A stretch of DNA of 30,425 nt from the IMG/VR virus record IMGVR_UViG_3300010885_023949, positions 1 through 30,425 of that record. One strand, given 5' to 3'. This document shows, piece by piece, positions 16,010 to 25,405 of the stretch. How positions within the stretch are numbered: position 1 is the first letter of the stretch; the number at the start of each line of letters is the position of its first letter. Made by a program: the position numbers and the translations under genes. A model generated the notes under the pieces. It was not told where the DNA came from. It searched no databases and saw only the letters and a program-made list of their open reading frames with translations. This DNA comes from a virus.

Positions 16010-17563
16010 TTAGAATTGAGGAATTTCTTCAATCAATACTGTACGAGATAAATCTTCAATAAAGATATCACAACGATCCTTCATCCAGATTTCATATCCT
16101 GGGAATTTGTTAGCAGAGCTCATACCTTGAGATTTTGCAAATCCTAAGTGATGACGAGTTCCATCAATATATCCCCAAGTCATAGAAGGTGCACCCTTCA
16201 TTCTCACTTCACGCATATTGTTAATCATAGAACCATCAGACATTGGAGATACATCAAATACCATAAATACTGGTGTGCTCTTTTTATTCTGACCAAATTC
16301 TAGATTTGATTGTGGTAAATCTAATTCTTTCAAGTGAATAAGTTCAACACGACCAGTCTCACGAGTTACCATTGCATCGAATGCAAAGTTGTAAGTGATG
16401 TGTTGTCCTTCTCCTTGCATGTATCTGTTTCCAGAATCAGCCATGAAAGTAAGACCTGAATTTAAAGCATCAGCCTTAAGTGCTTGTTGGAATACGTCAA
16501 ATCCAGCTTCGTTAGTGTACATTTTTACACGTCTGTCTTTAACATCAACACGTCTGTAGAAAAGATCTCCAAATACTGAACGAATCAAGTTAGCAGAAAA
16601 TTCTCCACGATTGTATTGTACCAAGTTACCATTGTTACGCATTCTGTGGTATACACCTGCAGAGGTACGCTTAAGTTCTTGTCTAGAACCATTGCTCTTC
16701 ACTGTGCCTGGCTTAGACCAAATCATACGCTTCACCTTAAGTTCAAGCATAGACTTACGCATCCAGAATTCAATGAATGGCTCCCACTTAACATCATTAC
16801 GTGTAAGAGGAAGTTGATTACGTCTCTGTGGAGCATATACTAGAATATCTAGAGCTTTACCAGAAGCATCCACCATCATTTTATCATCAGCCCATTCAGT
16901 AATCATGTGCTCATAACCATATGCAGAACCTAAAGATTCAAACATAGTGATCTTCTCACCTAAGCGAGGCAGTCCTAATAAGTCTTGATCAAATTCACCA
17001 ATAGCAGCATCAACTAATTCTAGTTCAATACCAGTCTTTAGGAAAGTGGAACTTACGAAATCCACTGTTGGGTTATCAGTCACTAATGTGAAAGAATACA
17101 AATATCCCATATTCCAAGGCACAGGATCTTTGATCACGTAGAAACGTGGACCATACTGACGAGATCCTACAGAGATGATAGCATTCTTAGAGAATTCGTT
17201 AGTATCTATTACTAATGAAAACTCTTGACCATCAATACCTGGTTTGGTCAACTCTAACGTTGATGCAGGAATGTCAATGATTTTAGGGAATTTGTAAGGA
17301 ACTTGAACTTCCCATTTCCAAGCATCACTATTATTATCAATATAATAAGGTGTGCTCTTGTTGATCATGTCCAAGAAATCATTACTGTACAATGAACTCT
17401 GGGTGTAAAGACTGATGATTTTTTTATCATAATCTGCAGGTTCAGTTGAGTGAAAAGACTCTAAGTGATTAGAATCAGTGAGCTTACCAACAGCACGTTT
17501 GTCCATTGAAGCCACTCTCGCATAAGTAAAACCAGTTAAACCTGGGATTGTTTGAATTGCCAT
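16010..17563 (-). CDS. Major capsid protein
   Basis: 517 aa, a typical length for the HK97-fold capsid protein of crAss-like phages. The start AIQTIPGLTGFTYARVASMD and segments such as IISLYTQSSLYSNDFLDM, VGSRQYGPRFYVIKDPVPWN, MITEWADDKMMVDASGKALD and VIYAPQRRNQLPLTRN-like text around residue 250 are characteristic of that family as I know it. No protease domain or obvious processing site is seen. It lies between the scaffold candidate (30 bases upstream) and strong hairpins downstream. The hairpins and isolated position would let it be the most abundant transcript of the block. Confidence 0.88.
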   Translation of the reverse strand: MAIQTIPGLTGFTYARVASMDKRAVGKLTDSNHLESFHSTEPADYDKKIISLYTQSSLYSNDFLDMINKSTPYYIDNNSDAWKWEVQVPYKFPKIIDIPASTLELTKPGIDGQEFSLVIDTNEFSKNAIISVGSRQYGPRFYVIKDPVPWNMGYLYSFTLVTDNPTVDFVSSTFLKTGIELELVDAAIGEFDQDLLGLPRLGEKITMFESLGSAYGYEHMITEWADDKMMVDASGKALDILVYAPQRRNQLPLTRNDVKWEPFIEFWMRKSMLELKVKRMIWSKPGTVKSNGSRQELKRTSAGVYHRMRNNGNLVQYNRGEFSANLIRSVFGDLFYRRVDVKDRRVKMYTNEAGFDVFQQALKADALNSGLTFMADSGNRYMQGEGQHITYNFAFDAMVTRETGRVELIHLKELDLPQSNLEFGQNKKSTPVFMVFDVSPMSDGSMINNMREVRMKGAPSMTWGYIDGTRHHLGFAKSQGMSSANKFPGYEIWMKDRCDIFIEDLSRTVLIEEIPQF

Positions 17564-17593
17564 TTTTTGTTATTTTAAATTATTATTGATATA

Positions 17594-18838
17594 TTATAAA
17601 AACCATGAATCTGATTTTTCTGATTTATTCCCTTTTACTACACCTTTCTGTACTTGTCTTGCCACTTCACCAAATAAGTCATTTGACTTTTTAGTAATGC
17701 CTGTTTTTTGTATAGTTGATAATGTAGGATCTTTTTCTAGAATCTTTAACAACAATGCCACCTTCACTTTCATTTGGTGATTTTCAGGTCTTTTCATTTC
17801 TAGAATAGTACGATCAAAATCAGTAAGTGTTTCACCAGATGTTGTCTTATACTTATCTACCAATAAGAAATCCTGTAGTTCACTTGCTAGTTTAGGGTTT
17901 AATGGAATACCATCAAACTCCTTTGTTTTTAATTTATCTTGAAGAATCGTTTGAACGTTAGTTATATACTGATTCTTTACAGTTGCTTTTTGTTGTAATT
18001 CTCTTTCTGAGTTTTGCTCTAGTTGTTGAAGTTTTTGTCCTTCTTTTTTAACTAACACTTTGTGGTGTTTAGTAGCAACACTTTCAAGATCACCATAATT
18101 TTGTAATCTTTCCACTTCAGTTTCTACATCTTCTGGTTCAAATCCTTGATCAGTTAATGCTTGTTTAATCACTGCTATCTGATTCTTTTCCTGTGAAAGG
18201 TCCATATCAGAAAAATTAGCTATAGTATTAAATGTATCGAAATACTCTTTAGGATTAACTCCTTTAACAAATATGGCATCAAATGCTTGTTGGTAATCTT
18301 CACCAAATTGGCTAATAAAATTATTAACCACTTCAATAGCCCCTTTCTTTTTCTCTACTTGAAACTTTTCTAAGAATTCTTCAGGAGTGTTTATTTCTAC
18401 ATCATCTTCATCTTCTTCTTTAGTGAATACACCTAGTTTAAATAAATCATTAGCAAGAGCACCAAATCTAGTTATTTCTGGTTCTGCTTCTTCTTCATCA
18501 TCAGTTTCTGATATTTTCTTTGCAACAGGAGCTTTAGTTTCCTCTTCTTCTTCATCATCATCTCCTTGTGACAAGAAATCACTTATACTAGCTTTAGTAT
18601 CTTCTTCTTTATCTTCAGTAGCTATAACATCATCTCCTATAGTTTTTACAGGAGCAGGTTTAGTTTTTGCAGGAGCAGGATCTTCCACTTCTTTTACAAT
18701 TCTTTCAAGACCATCAGGACTACTTGTAGAAGTTTCTGGTTCGAATAAATCACTTAGTAATTCAGAGTTTCCCATGCCCATTTCCATAGTGTTTTCAATA
18801 CTAAATTCGAAAGAAGGGCTATTTAAATTATCAGCCAT
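17594..18838 (-). CDS. Acidic scaffold-type protein
   Basis: 414 aa, placed between portal and capsid genes where tailed phages usually encode the scaffold. Residues 1-140 are disordered and very acidic (GDDDEEEEETK near 91-101, more Asp/Glu runs to ~150). Residues ~150-330 are helical with coiled-coil character (VERLQNYGDLESVATKHHKV, then KLQQLEQNSERELQQKATVK), and the C-terminus is Lys-rich, as expected for binding the capsid protein. No protease motif. It has its own candidate promoter at 18872-18902. Assignment is from position and composition. Confidence 0.65.
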   Translation of the reverse strand: MADNLNSPSFEFSIENTMEMGMGNSELLSDLFEPETSTSSPDGLERIVKEVEDPAPAKTKPAPVKTIGDDVIATEDKEEDTKASISDFLSQGDDDEEEEETKAPVAKKISETDDEEEAEPEITRFGALANDLFKLGVFTKEEDEDDVEINTPEEFLEKFQVEKKKGAIEVVNNFISQFGEDYQQAFDAIFVKGVNPKEYFDTFNTIANFSDMDLSQEKNQIAVIKQALTDQGFEPEDVETEVERLQNYGDLESVATKHHKVLVKKEGQKLQQLEQNSERELQQKATVKNQYITNVQTILQDKLKTKEFDGIPLNPKLASELQDFLLVDKYKTTSGETLTDFDRTILEMKRPENHQMKVKVALLLKILEKDPTLSTIQKTGITKKSNDLFGEVARQVQKGVVKGNKSEKSDSWFL

Positions 18839-18871
18839 ATGTAGTTTTTTATTATGTTTGGTTTATTGACG

Positions 18872-18902
18872 TAAAATTATACAACATCTATGAAAATACA
18901 AA
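18872..18902 (-). promoter_or_regulatory. Candidate promoter for scaffold/capsid genes
   Basis: Minus strand TTTG (18899-18902), 19 bases, TAATTTTA (18872-18879), similar to the -33/-7 pattern of Bacteroidota and to the candidate at 9702-9734. It lies in a 138-base gap between portal and scaffold genes; the start codon is 34 bases downstream. Confidence 0.45.
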
Positions 18903-18976
18903 GACTTATATTACTATATACCAACTTATTCAGGTTAATATAGCATTAAAGTTTTTGTATTTCTAATCAAAAATGT

Positions 18977-21556
18977 TTAATTTTTCTTTGCTCTTCCTTT
19001 TGCATTCTCTTTAGCCACTGCTAAATCGTTTGCTTGGTTCTCTCTAGCCACTTGTAGTTTCTCTCTTTCAATTTGTAATTTCTGAGAAGCTTGTTGGTTT
19101 TGAGAATTGATTTGAGCCATTTTCATTTCGTAATCCTTTAGTGCTTTAGTTTGGTCATTAGCAAGTTTACCAATCTCTAATACATCTGGAACACCACTAA
19201 CATCTACATCAGATAGTGGTCCAGATTTAGATTCAGCTGCAATCAAGGCAATCTCTTTCTTATTAATTCTATCTAATTCATTTTGATAGTCTTCATGAGC
19301 TTGTTCTTGATCTTTCATTTGCTGTGCTTGAGCAATTTGAGCTTGAGCAATTTGTCCTTGTTGTTCCACCTTCTGTTGTTCAAGTTGTTGCTGTTGTTGT
19401 TGCATTGCTTCTTGTTTATCTTTAAGTGTCTTAAACACCTTCTTCATCTGTCTTACAGATTTAGTAGAATACAATTCAATAACATCATATAAAGATCCAC
19501 CATTCTGCATTAATGGTTGAGCTAGTCCACGAAGCTCTTCAAACATTTTATTATCTTCAGGACGATTAGTTAAGAACACCTTTAAGTCTCTGAATTTCAA
19601 ATCAGATCCATTCACCTGTACAAATGCTGATTCTCCTTCAGATGTAACATATGATAATGTACTCTGTGGTTTAGCACTTTCAATATAAAGAGCTGCATCA
19701 ATAATAGATTGATACACTTGACCCATCACATACTCATGAGCAACGAATAGAGGCTCTGTCTGCGAATAACTTTGTTGTATGGCAGCGTTAGTACCTGTAG
19801 CAGATTCAGAGGCTGAGACAGACCCCATACGCTGTCTAGACATACCTACAAGTTCCCAACACTCATTCTTAATTTGTTGAGCTAATGTATATCGTGCTTG
19901 TATCTCTTGTGTACGTGTTAAATCAAGAGATGTAAATTGATTGAATGAACTAGGACTCTTTAAGTTTTCAGGAGAGTCATCTATAAACACCACTCCTCTG
20001 TTACGAGCTTCCATTTCCCAGATGTCAAGAGCATCCTGTGCATCTCCATCTTTAGGAATAGGAATGTGTCTAATAGACATAAGTTGCACCTTACCCACTT
20101 CTTTTTCAAGGAGCTTATATAATTGGTTCATACAAACATTATATATCACTTGGAAAGGCTTCATCAAATCCACTAATGATTTTGATTCAGTATTCTTAAC
20201 TTCATAGGTGATTCCTATAATAGGACAATAACTAAGTAGCTTGTAAGGTTTTATGTGATAAATGTCTGGACCAATTTTAGTTCCTTGATACCATTGATTA
20301 ATCCATCCCCATTCTAAAGAGATTTGTGTAGGGATGGTTCCACTCTTATAGTTTTCATCAACAAGTGTAGATTGTTCATTACCCATTTCATCTGTATAGA
20401 TGAGCTTACCAATCTTTTTCTTAGATATCCAATAACATCTCACTACAACATATTTATAACCAAATGAAGATACGTTAGATGTAAGTCCTAAGAAGTCTTT
20501 TAGTCCATCGTTATTTTCTTTCATCTCACTCTCAACCATCATTCTTGTTTGTAACACTAATGGATCGTATGTGTCATATGTAACAGAATCAATACCAGGA
20601 GTGACACTAGGATTACCTAGATTAGAGTCTCTAACATTTATTAGTCCATAATCTTGCAATGAACTACGTAAGTGATCTATTTCTTCTTTAGTTAAATCTG
20701 GAACAGATTCAATTATCTCAGATAGTTCCATCACTTGCACTGTACCTGCAGCATATGCTCCTTGTGCTCTTCCTGTAGGATCTGATATGTATTTTCTATC
20801 TGGTGTAGTGAGGAACCAAGTGTTCTTTGGATTAGACACTTCTATATTAAAACCAAGCTTGCTATTATCTTCGTATATATGATAGAACTCTCTACCAGAA
20901 ATAAGCATGTCTCTAAAGGCATCCTCACTCTTTTCTTTCATATTAAACTCAGCCTTCTGACATGTAAGAATGTGATTAGCCCATTTCTCTGCAACAGATG
21001 TATAACTATCCAGCTCATCCTTCACTTCATTCATTGTCATTTGCTGAAGTTGCTCTTCATCAATCTCTTCTCCTTCTAGAGCCACCTTTTCAAGAATTTG
21101 TTTCTTAGCTTCCTGCAATACATATTCTTGAAGAATGCCTGTTTTGAATTCAAGTTCTTCTGATTTAGAATCATCATCAAATGCTTTCACCCTAAATGTA
21201 TCAGGACGTTTTGATATCTCTCCCACTAGTTCATTCACTGGCGTAGTGATGATGGAATACATCTTTACATAAGCTGGTAAACCAAGATCTGCTGTTAGCA
21301 TATCTGTAAAGCTCTTCACTTGTTCTTCTTGATAGAAATCTTCCATACGAAGAATTCCTTTCATCAAATCATAATTCTTAACAAATGTATCTCTATTCTT
21401 TATATACTCAGAATATGCTTTGTTTGCAAAATAATCCATTGTATTCTTGATCCAACTCTCATCCTGCTTTTCTTTGTCAGTTTTGAATTGATCAGGAAAT
21501 ATGTTTAAATATGCATACCTTATGGTAGCATCTTTAGTATATCTTATTATTGCCAT
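18977..21556 (-). CDS. Portal protein
   Basis: 859 aa. N-terminal helical wing region (residues 1-130), then a central portal core with KNTWFLTTPDRKYISDPTGR near 245, IGKLIYTDEMGNEQ, LVDLMKPFQVIYNVCMNQLY near 465 and CWELVGMSRQRMGSVSASES near 575, a pattern recognised in crAss-like portals. From ~717 a long Gln/Glu-rich coiled coil (AMQQQQQQLEQQKVEQQ) forms the likely C-terminal barrel, ending in a basic tail. The portal ring is the DNA entry point and docks terminase and ring proteins. The start overlaps the terminase stop by one base (TAATG). Confidence 0.85.
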   Translation of the reverse strand: MAIIRYTKDATIRYAYLNIFPDQFKTDKEKQDESWIKNTMDYFANKAYSEYIKNRDTFVKNYDLMKGILRMEDFYQEEQVKSFTDMLTADLGLPAYVKMYSIITTPVNELVGEISKRPDTFRVKAFDDDSKSEELEFKTGILQEYVLQEAKKQILEKVALEGEEIDEEQLQQMTMNEVKDELDSYTSVAEKWANHILTCQKAEFNMKEKSEDAFRDMLISGREFYHIYEDNSKLGFNIEVSNPKNTWFLTTPDRKYISDPTGRAQGAYAAGTVQVMELSEIIESVPDLTKEEIDHLRSSLQDYGLINVRDSNLGNPSVTPGIDSVTYDTYDPLVLQTRMMVESEMKENNDGLKDFLGLTSNVSSFGYKYVVVRCYWISKKKIGKLIYTDEMGNEQSTLVDENYKSGTIPTQISLEWGWINQWYQGTKIGPDIYHIKPYKLLSYCPIIGITYEVKNTESKSLVDLMKPFQVIYNVCMNQLYKLLEKEVGKVQLMSIRHIPIPKDGDAQDALDIWEMEARNRGVVFIDDSPENLKSPSSFNQFTSLDLTRTQEIQARYTLAQQIKNECWELVGMSRQRMGSVSASESATGTNAAIQQSYSQTEPLFVAHEYVMGQVYQSIIDAALYIESAKPQSTLSYVTSEGESAFVQVNGSDLKFRDLKVFLTNRPEDNKMFEELRGLAQPLMQNGGSLYDVIELYSTKSVRQMKKVFKTLKDKQEAMQQQQQQLEQQKVEQQGQIAQAQIAQAQQMKDQEQAHEDYQNELDRINKKEIALIAAESKSGPLSDVDVSGVPDVLEIGKLANDQTKALKDYEMKMAQINSQNQQASQKLQIEREKLQVARENQANDLAVAKENAKGRAKKN

Positions 21557-23580
21557 TATATAAAAAGTTTATTTTTTCGTTTAGGAAACATTCCTCTACT
21601 CTCTGTGAATAATCTATTCTTTTGTTTTGTGTTAAACATTGATTGAATTCTACCATCCCCTGCTGATCCAATTTTTCCCATAATAGGATCCATTTTCATA
21701 GCTAATGCTACAGCTAATTCTGCAGCAATGATTCTATCAAAGTTACCCATTTCATTATATTGTATCATTTCTTCTAATAGAACAGGATCAAATATCTTCA
21801 CCATACCCTTTGTTTCAGAAATGATATTACCATCATCATCTTTCTCAACATGTAATACATCTTCTGTGTATTTCTTTAAACATCCATGCAGAAAACTTCT
21901 AATCTTATCAGCAGATCTATGTATACCATAATCACGTCTCACTGTTGTATTAGGTACTATTTCTTTTAACCAATCTGGTTGACGTTCTAGATAATGAGCA
22001 TCTCCTTTAGCTATCATATAATCTATAAAAGATATTTCATCATTTTCACATAGAGCCCTTGCATTGTAATACTTAATAAGGAGTCTAGCTTGTTCTTCCC
22101 AGGTTTCTTTCTTATCTGGTCTAGCTGTATAAGATGCTACAAACATATCTTGATACTTCTCACCAGATATAGCATGCATACGTTTATATATGTATACACT
22201 TCCTAATGAACTTGAGTATGCAGACTTACCTTGTCTATATGGATCCACTCCTGCAACATATAGTCCATAAGGAGGGGCTTCCATAGGAAACTCATATATA
22301 ACTACAGGAGCATCTTTCTCATCTGAATTTTTTAAAGGAAAGTTAGATATAGGAAGTTTATCTGTAAACTCGTGTTTGATATTTCCATCATCACTAAATA
22401 ATACAACAGGTGTTCCTGTTCTTTCATTTTGTAATAGTCTGGTTTTTTGTCTTTTAGCAGCCTCTATATCAAATATATTTGTATCTTCATTCAAGAATAT
22501 ATCATCCACTTCAATTGGATAATACATTTTTTCTTTTAGATAGGCCATCCTATCTCCTGCTTTCTTTAGTCTTTCTAAATTAGATGTAACAATTTCTGTA
22601 GCTTTTTCTTCATTGGAAACAAGCATAGTTACATTGTGTAAATCACTTTTAGCATTAACATTTAAATACTCACCTAATGAAGAATCTTCTTTGGCTTCCA
22701 TTCTATATTTATTAGAAATGAATAAGCCATGTATTCTTGTTGAGTCTTTATCGTTATTATATTCTAAGAAGTTGAAATTGTTTACATCAAACATTAAACT
22801 CTTGGCATCCATGAATTTCTTCATATCACCTCCTGTACCTGTAAGAATAGGACTACATCCCCAACCAAATGGTGTTGTAAATCCTGGAGTGGCAGCTTGT
22901 AGTCCTCTTAAGAAACTCCCCTTACCTATCTCATCAATGATGAGCTTCCTAGGTTTTGTACCTGCAATAGCTTCCTCATTGTTTCCCTCATCTAAGTTAC
23001 GTATAATGATTTGTGAGAAAGGAATTCTCTCTCCTCCTCTGGTCTTGATACCAAGTGTCACTTGATTCTTCCAGTTATCTTCAATTCTTTGCCATCTCCA
23101 TGCTTCAGGGATGAAGTTGAGTCCTTTATCTATCTTATCTGTAATAAGCTTTATATCTGGAGCATTCAGTCCAGCAATAATGTTCTGTGAGTTCTCATCA
23201 AATGTAGCACCCCAAGCAATATAGGAGCTTTCAATAACAGACTTAGCTAAACGTCTAATTCCTAGAATAACTAGTCCTTTCTTTTCATTTTGAGCTCTAT
23301 CTATTTCATTAGTTATCACCCATTCATTATCTCTAAGAAGAGGATTGGCATATTTCTGAGAGATTCTTCCTCTATCATCTATAATATCCACCTCTGTGTG
23401 CCATATATTTAAATGCCAATAGAGAAATGGGTTTATATAAACACCATCCATCATACATCCATTCAGACATATTTCTTTATGAAATTCATAGAAAGCATTA
23501 TACTCTTGACTAGTTTTATCAGGAAGTCTTTTCTGATTTATAAACCAGTCATGATAATCAATGCTAATTAAATCTGTCAT
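21556..23580 (-). CDS. terL: Terminase large subunit
   Basis: 674 aa ATPase-nuclease that drives DNA into the head. ATPase motifs: Walker A-like GIRRLAKS at 107-114, Walker B LIIDE at 213-217, motif III LTGTGG at 246-251. Nuclease: GVDPYRQGKS with the first catalytic Asp at 446, CENDEISFIDYMI supplying an acidic residue, and a final Asp-rich region near IFDPVLLEEMIQYNEMGNFD. The Walker A has Ala where the canonical loop has Gly before Lys. Length matches crAss-like terminases. It overlaps the preceding 110-aa gene by four bases and the portal by one. Confidence 0.92.
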   Translation of the reverse strand: MTDLISIDYHDWFINQKRLPDKTSQEYNAFYEFHKEICLNGCMMDGVYINPFLYWHLNIWHTEVDIIDDRGRISQKYANPLLRDNEWVITNEIDRAQNEKKGLVILGIRRLAKSVIESSYIAWGATFDENSQNIIAGLNAPDIKLITDKIDKGLNFIPEAWRWQRIEDNWKNQVTLGIKTRGGERIPFSQIIIRNLDEGNNEEAIAGTKPRKLIIDEIGKGSFLRGLQAATPGFTTPFGWGCSPILTGTGGDMKKFMDAKSLMFDVNNFNFLEYNNDKDSTRIHGLFISNKYRMEAKEDSSLGEYLNVNAKSDLHNVTMLVSNEEKATEIVTSNLERLKKAGDRMAYLKEKMYYPIEVDDIFLNEDTNIFDIEAAKRQKTRLLQNERTGTPVVLFSDDGNIKHEFTDKLPISNFPLKNSDEKDAPVVIYEFPMEAPPYGLYVAGVDPYRQGKSAYSSSLGSVYIYKRMHAISGEKYQDMFVASYTARPDKKETWEEQARLLIKYYNARALCENDEISFIDYMIAKGDAHYLERQPDWLKEIVPNTTVRRDYGIHRSADKIRSFLHGCLKKYTEDVLHVEKDDDGNIISETKGMVKIFDPVLLEEMIQYNEMGNFDRIIAAELAVALAMKMDPIMGKIGSAGDGRIQSMFNTKQKNRLFTESRGMFPKRKNKLFI

Positions 23581-23909
23581 TTTCTATTCTTTAACCAATT
23601 TTCAGCCATTGTAGACATCTCACCATTCCCTCTCACTTCCACTTTGGCTTCTTCCACTTTACGTAGTTTATCTACCACTTCTAATAAGGCTAGATAATTT
23701 TTCATGGTTTCTTGAATAAATTTTCCTTGAGCTTCAATGGAAGCAATCACCATAGGCATTGTTCCACCTCTAGCTGTAGGCTTCCACTCAATCCTATCTT
23801 TAATAAGATTTAGAGGATTAGCATCAACATAAGCTTTCCATGAACTAAGCTGTTCTTCAGCCCAATCAAGCTCTGTATTAATATATGTAGTTTTAGTAGC
23901 TTTCGCCAT
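23577..23909 (-). CDS. Possible small terminase subunit
   Basis: 110 aa, directly before terL with an ATGA overlap. Mostly helical: LDWAEEQLSSWKAYVDANPL at the start, then a basic linker (IKDRIEWKPTARGG) and a coiled coil (SIEAQGKFIQETMKNYLALL, VVDKLRKVEEAKVEV). Small terminase proteins are short, helical, oligomeric and placed just upstream of terL, which fits, but no clear DNA-binding helix-turn-helix can be seen. It could equally be another packaging accessory. It overlaps the 94-aa gene by 17 bases. Confidence 0.5.
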   Translation of the reverse strand: MAKATKTTYINTELDWAEEQLSSWKAYVDANPLNLIKDRIEWKPTARGGTMPMVIASIEAQGKFIQETMKNYLALLEVVDKLRKVEEAKVEVRGNGEMSTMAENWLKNRK

Positions 23910-24177
23910 TATCTTCTTCTTCTAGTAAGATGTCATTTAAATTCATTCCATCTCTAATAATATCATCAATATCATTAGAATGTTGCACATCTAGTTCTAA
24001 TTCAGTTTTGTATTTTGTAAGAATATATAACAATTCTTTATCTGATATTCCCCATGCATCTCCTTCTCCATCAAGTGCTGTTGACAAATGCTTTCCTAAA
24101 TTATATGTAGGAAAACTATTGTGTAACTCATTGAGCAAATCTATTATCTGTACGTAATAGTTTATTTTAGCTCTCAT
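23893..24177 (-). CDS. Small acidic protein of packaging operon
   Basis: 94 aa, not recognised. Segments: KINYYVQIIDLLNELHNSFP, LGKHLSTALDGEGDAWGISD, KELLYILTKYKTELELD, and an acidic end (NDILLEEEDNGESY). Soluble, with helices separated by a Gly/Asp loop. It sits seven bases after the 79-aa gene and overlaps the possible small terminase by 17, so it is co-translated with the packaging genes. Confidence 0.6.
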   Translation of the reverse strand: MRAKINYYVQIIDLLNELHNSFPTYNLGKHLSTALDGEGDAWGISDKELLYILTKYKTELELDVQHSNDIDDIIRDGMNLNDILLEEEDNGESY

Positions 24178-24184
24178 TTTATAT

Positions 24185-24424
24185 TTATATTAATTGGTTT
24201 AAATCATCATCAGATAAATCGCCATTGTATTCCTCATCATATTCCTCGTCTTCATTCATATATTCTTCACGAACAAAAATAGAAATTACATCTTGATCCT
24301 CATTAGGCATTCCTGAAATATCTACATAATCAGCTCCCTCATTATACAACTCACTTAATATTTCCATTAAGTTTTTTATTGGAATTTTCTGAAGCGTTAT
24401 TATTTTGTTGTTCTTCTTTTCCAT
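24185..24424 (-). CDS. Small acidic protein, unknown
   Basis: 79 aa. A basic first 15 residues, then an alpha/beta stretch (IKNLMEILSELYNEGADYVD, ISGMPNEDQDVISIFVREEY) and a strongly acidic C-terminus with Asp/Glu runs. The start lies inside the end of the 117-aa zinc protein gene (74-base overlap, different frame), a larger overlap than elsewhere in the operon. Function not assigned. Confidence 0.6.
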   Translation of the reverse strand: MEKKNNKIITLQKIPIKNLMEILSELYNEGADYVDISGMPNEDQDVISIFVREEYMNEDEEYDEEYNGDLSDDDLNQLI

Positions 24425-24704
24425 ATCCTTTAAGCATCTTTTGTTCTTCTTTTAAACTAACCAAACCCATCCATTTACCTTTTGGACAATCACAAGATAG
24501 GCATTTTGTCTTAGCATCTAAATTACATCCACAATCTGTACAATGATCATCTGGTCTTATTGGTGTATTGTGATGTCTTGAATGTAAAGGACATTCATTA
24601 CATATCAATATTCTCTCCAGAGATGTTTTTTGTATCAATTCTCTCAGGGATGCTGGTGGAAGAAGCTTGTTCCTCCATCCCTCGTAAATCTGACTCATTT
24701 TCAT
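24351..24704 (-). CDS. Zinc-binding small protein
   Basis: 117 aa. Cys/His core at residues 35-73: CNECPLHSRHH, then CTDCGC (55-60) and CLSCDC (68-73), giving several CxxC pairs and enough ligands for two zinc ions. An N-terminal helix (SLRELIQKTSLERILI) and a Lys/Asn-rich tail flank it. Proteins with this RILICNECPLHS / DDHCTDCGC / KTKCLSCDCP layout are widespread in phages of Bacteroidota, usually unnamed. It overlaps the HU-like gene upstream by 107 bases and the 79-aa gene by 74. ATG at 24704 or 24698 is possible. Confidence 0.7.
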   Translation of the reverse strand: MKMSQIYEGWRNKLLPPASLRELIQKTSLERILICNECPLHSRHHNTPIRPDDHCTDCGCNLDAKTKCLSCDCPKGKWMGLVSLKEEQKMLKGYGKEEQQNNNASENSNKKLNGNIK

Positions 24705-25053
24705 TGTTGGTGTCTATTTTTGGTTTTAATACACTTATGTTCAATGTAACACTTTCATATTTCAGTCTTGCATTGTTACGTCTTTGTTCAGACAAAGAAT
24801 CATCGTTCATTAGTTTTTCAAACAATGCTTTTTGTGAAAGAAGCTTTTCCATCTTCTTAACAGCCTTCTTATCATTAAATACAAACTTACCAAATCCAGA
24901 AATCTCTACACTTTTGGTATTGAGCATTGCTTGGGTGGCAGATTGAAACTGATGCGAAACAATAGCATCTAATGTAAACTCAGGAATCAACATCCTTACA
25001 GACATTTTCCTAATAAGGAAGTCTTTAATTGTTAAACTCTTAGGCCTCTCCAT
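24598..25053 (-). CDS. HU/IHF-like DNA-binding protein
   Basis: 151 aa. Residues ~8-65 match the HU/IHF plan: helical start (LTIKDFLIRKMSVRMLIPEF), helix TLDAIVSHQFQSATQAML, then VEISGFGKFVF (49-59), the strand-turn that precedes the DNA-binding arm, followed by a basic stretch KKAVKKMEKLL. The C-terminal half is an extra helical and disordered extension absent from host HU. IHF-like genes are reported as a conserved feature of crAss-like phages. Likely to bend DNA, in packaging or transcription. 14-base overlap with the winged-helix gene upstream. Confidence 0.7.
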   Translation of the reverse strand: MERPKSLTIKDFLIRKMSVRMLIPEFTLDAIVSHQFQSATQAMLNTKSVEISGFGKFVFNDKKAVKKMEKLLSQKALFEKLMNDDSLSEQRRNNARLKYESVTLNISVLKPKIDTNNENESDLRGMEEQASSTSIPERIDTKNISGENIDM

Positions 25054-25405
25054 GAAACAGCTTAACTTCTAACATAATATTATTACTAAAATCTAAAAGA
25101 ATAACAGGATTCACTTTAATCTTAGATCCATTCTTCACTAACACACCCATCCTCTTCAATTTAGAAATAATGTTATTAATCGTAGCACTTGTTGTATCAT
25201 GCTTCTTGCAAAACTCTTCTCGTATATGCTTATAAGACATATTACCACTAATAGCTGTAAAAGCTATCAATTGTATTTCTCTTTGTGTAAACTTTAAATT
25301 GTTAATAGCTGAAAGAATAGCATAATATTTCTCTGCTAACAGGAAACTATCATCCTTTGTTATTCTAAGCTTTTGAACAATTGTTTTTTTAATTAGATTT
25401 TCCAT
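25040..25405 (-). CDS. Winged-helix regulator
   Basis: 121 aa. Residues ~38-95 look like a winged helix-turn-helix: FTQREIQLIAFTAI, then SYKHIREEFCKKHD, a recognition-type helix TSATINNIISKLKRMGVL and a wing (VKNGSKIKVNP). The N-terminus is basic. It heads the HU-like, zinc and packaging genes, and a cluster of CATAAT/ATTATG half-sites covers its promoter region, so autoregulation and control of the early-to-late switch are plausible. A RepL-type replication role is the main alternative. Confidence 0.65.
   Translation of the reverse strand: MENLIKKTIVQKLRITKDDSFLLAEKYYAILSAINNLKFTQREIQLIAFTAISGNMSYKHIREEFCKKHDTTSATINNIISKLKRMGVLVKNGSKIKVNPVILLDFSNNIMLEVKLFHGEA

Noticed and set aside
18387-18869. 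160-codon plus-strand frame rich in Ser
   Set aside because: It is the reverse complement of the acidic Glu/Asp codons of the scaffold candidate; Ser runs are the expected shadow.
22613-23065. 150-codon plus-strand frame
   Set aside because: Lies wholly inside terL on the other strand and has no recognisable features.
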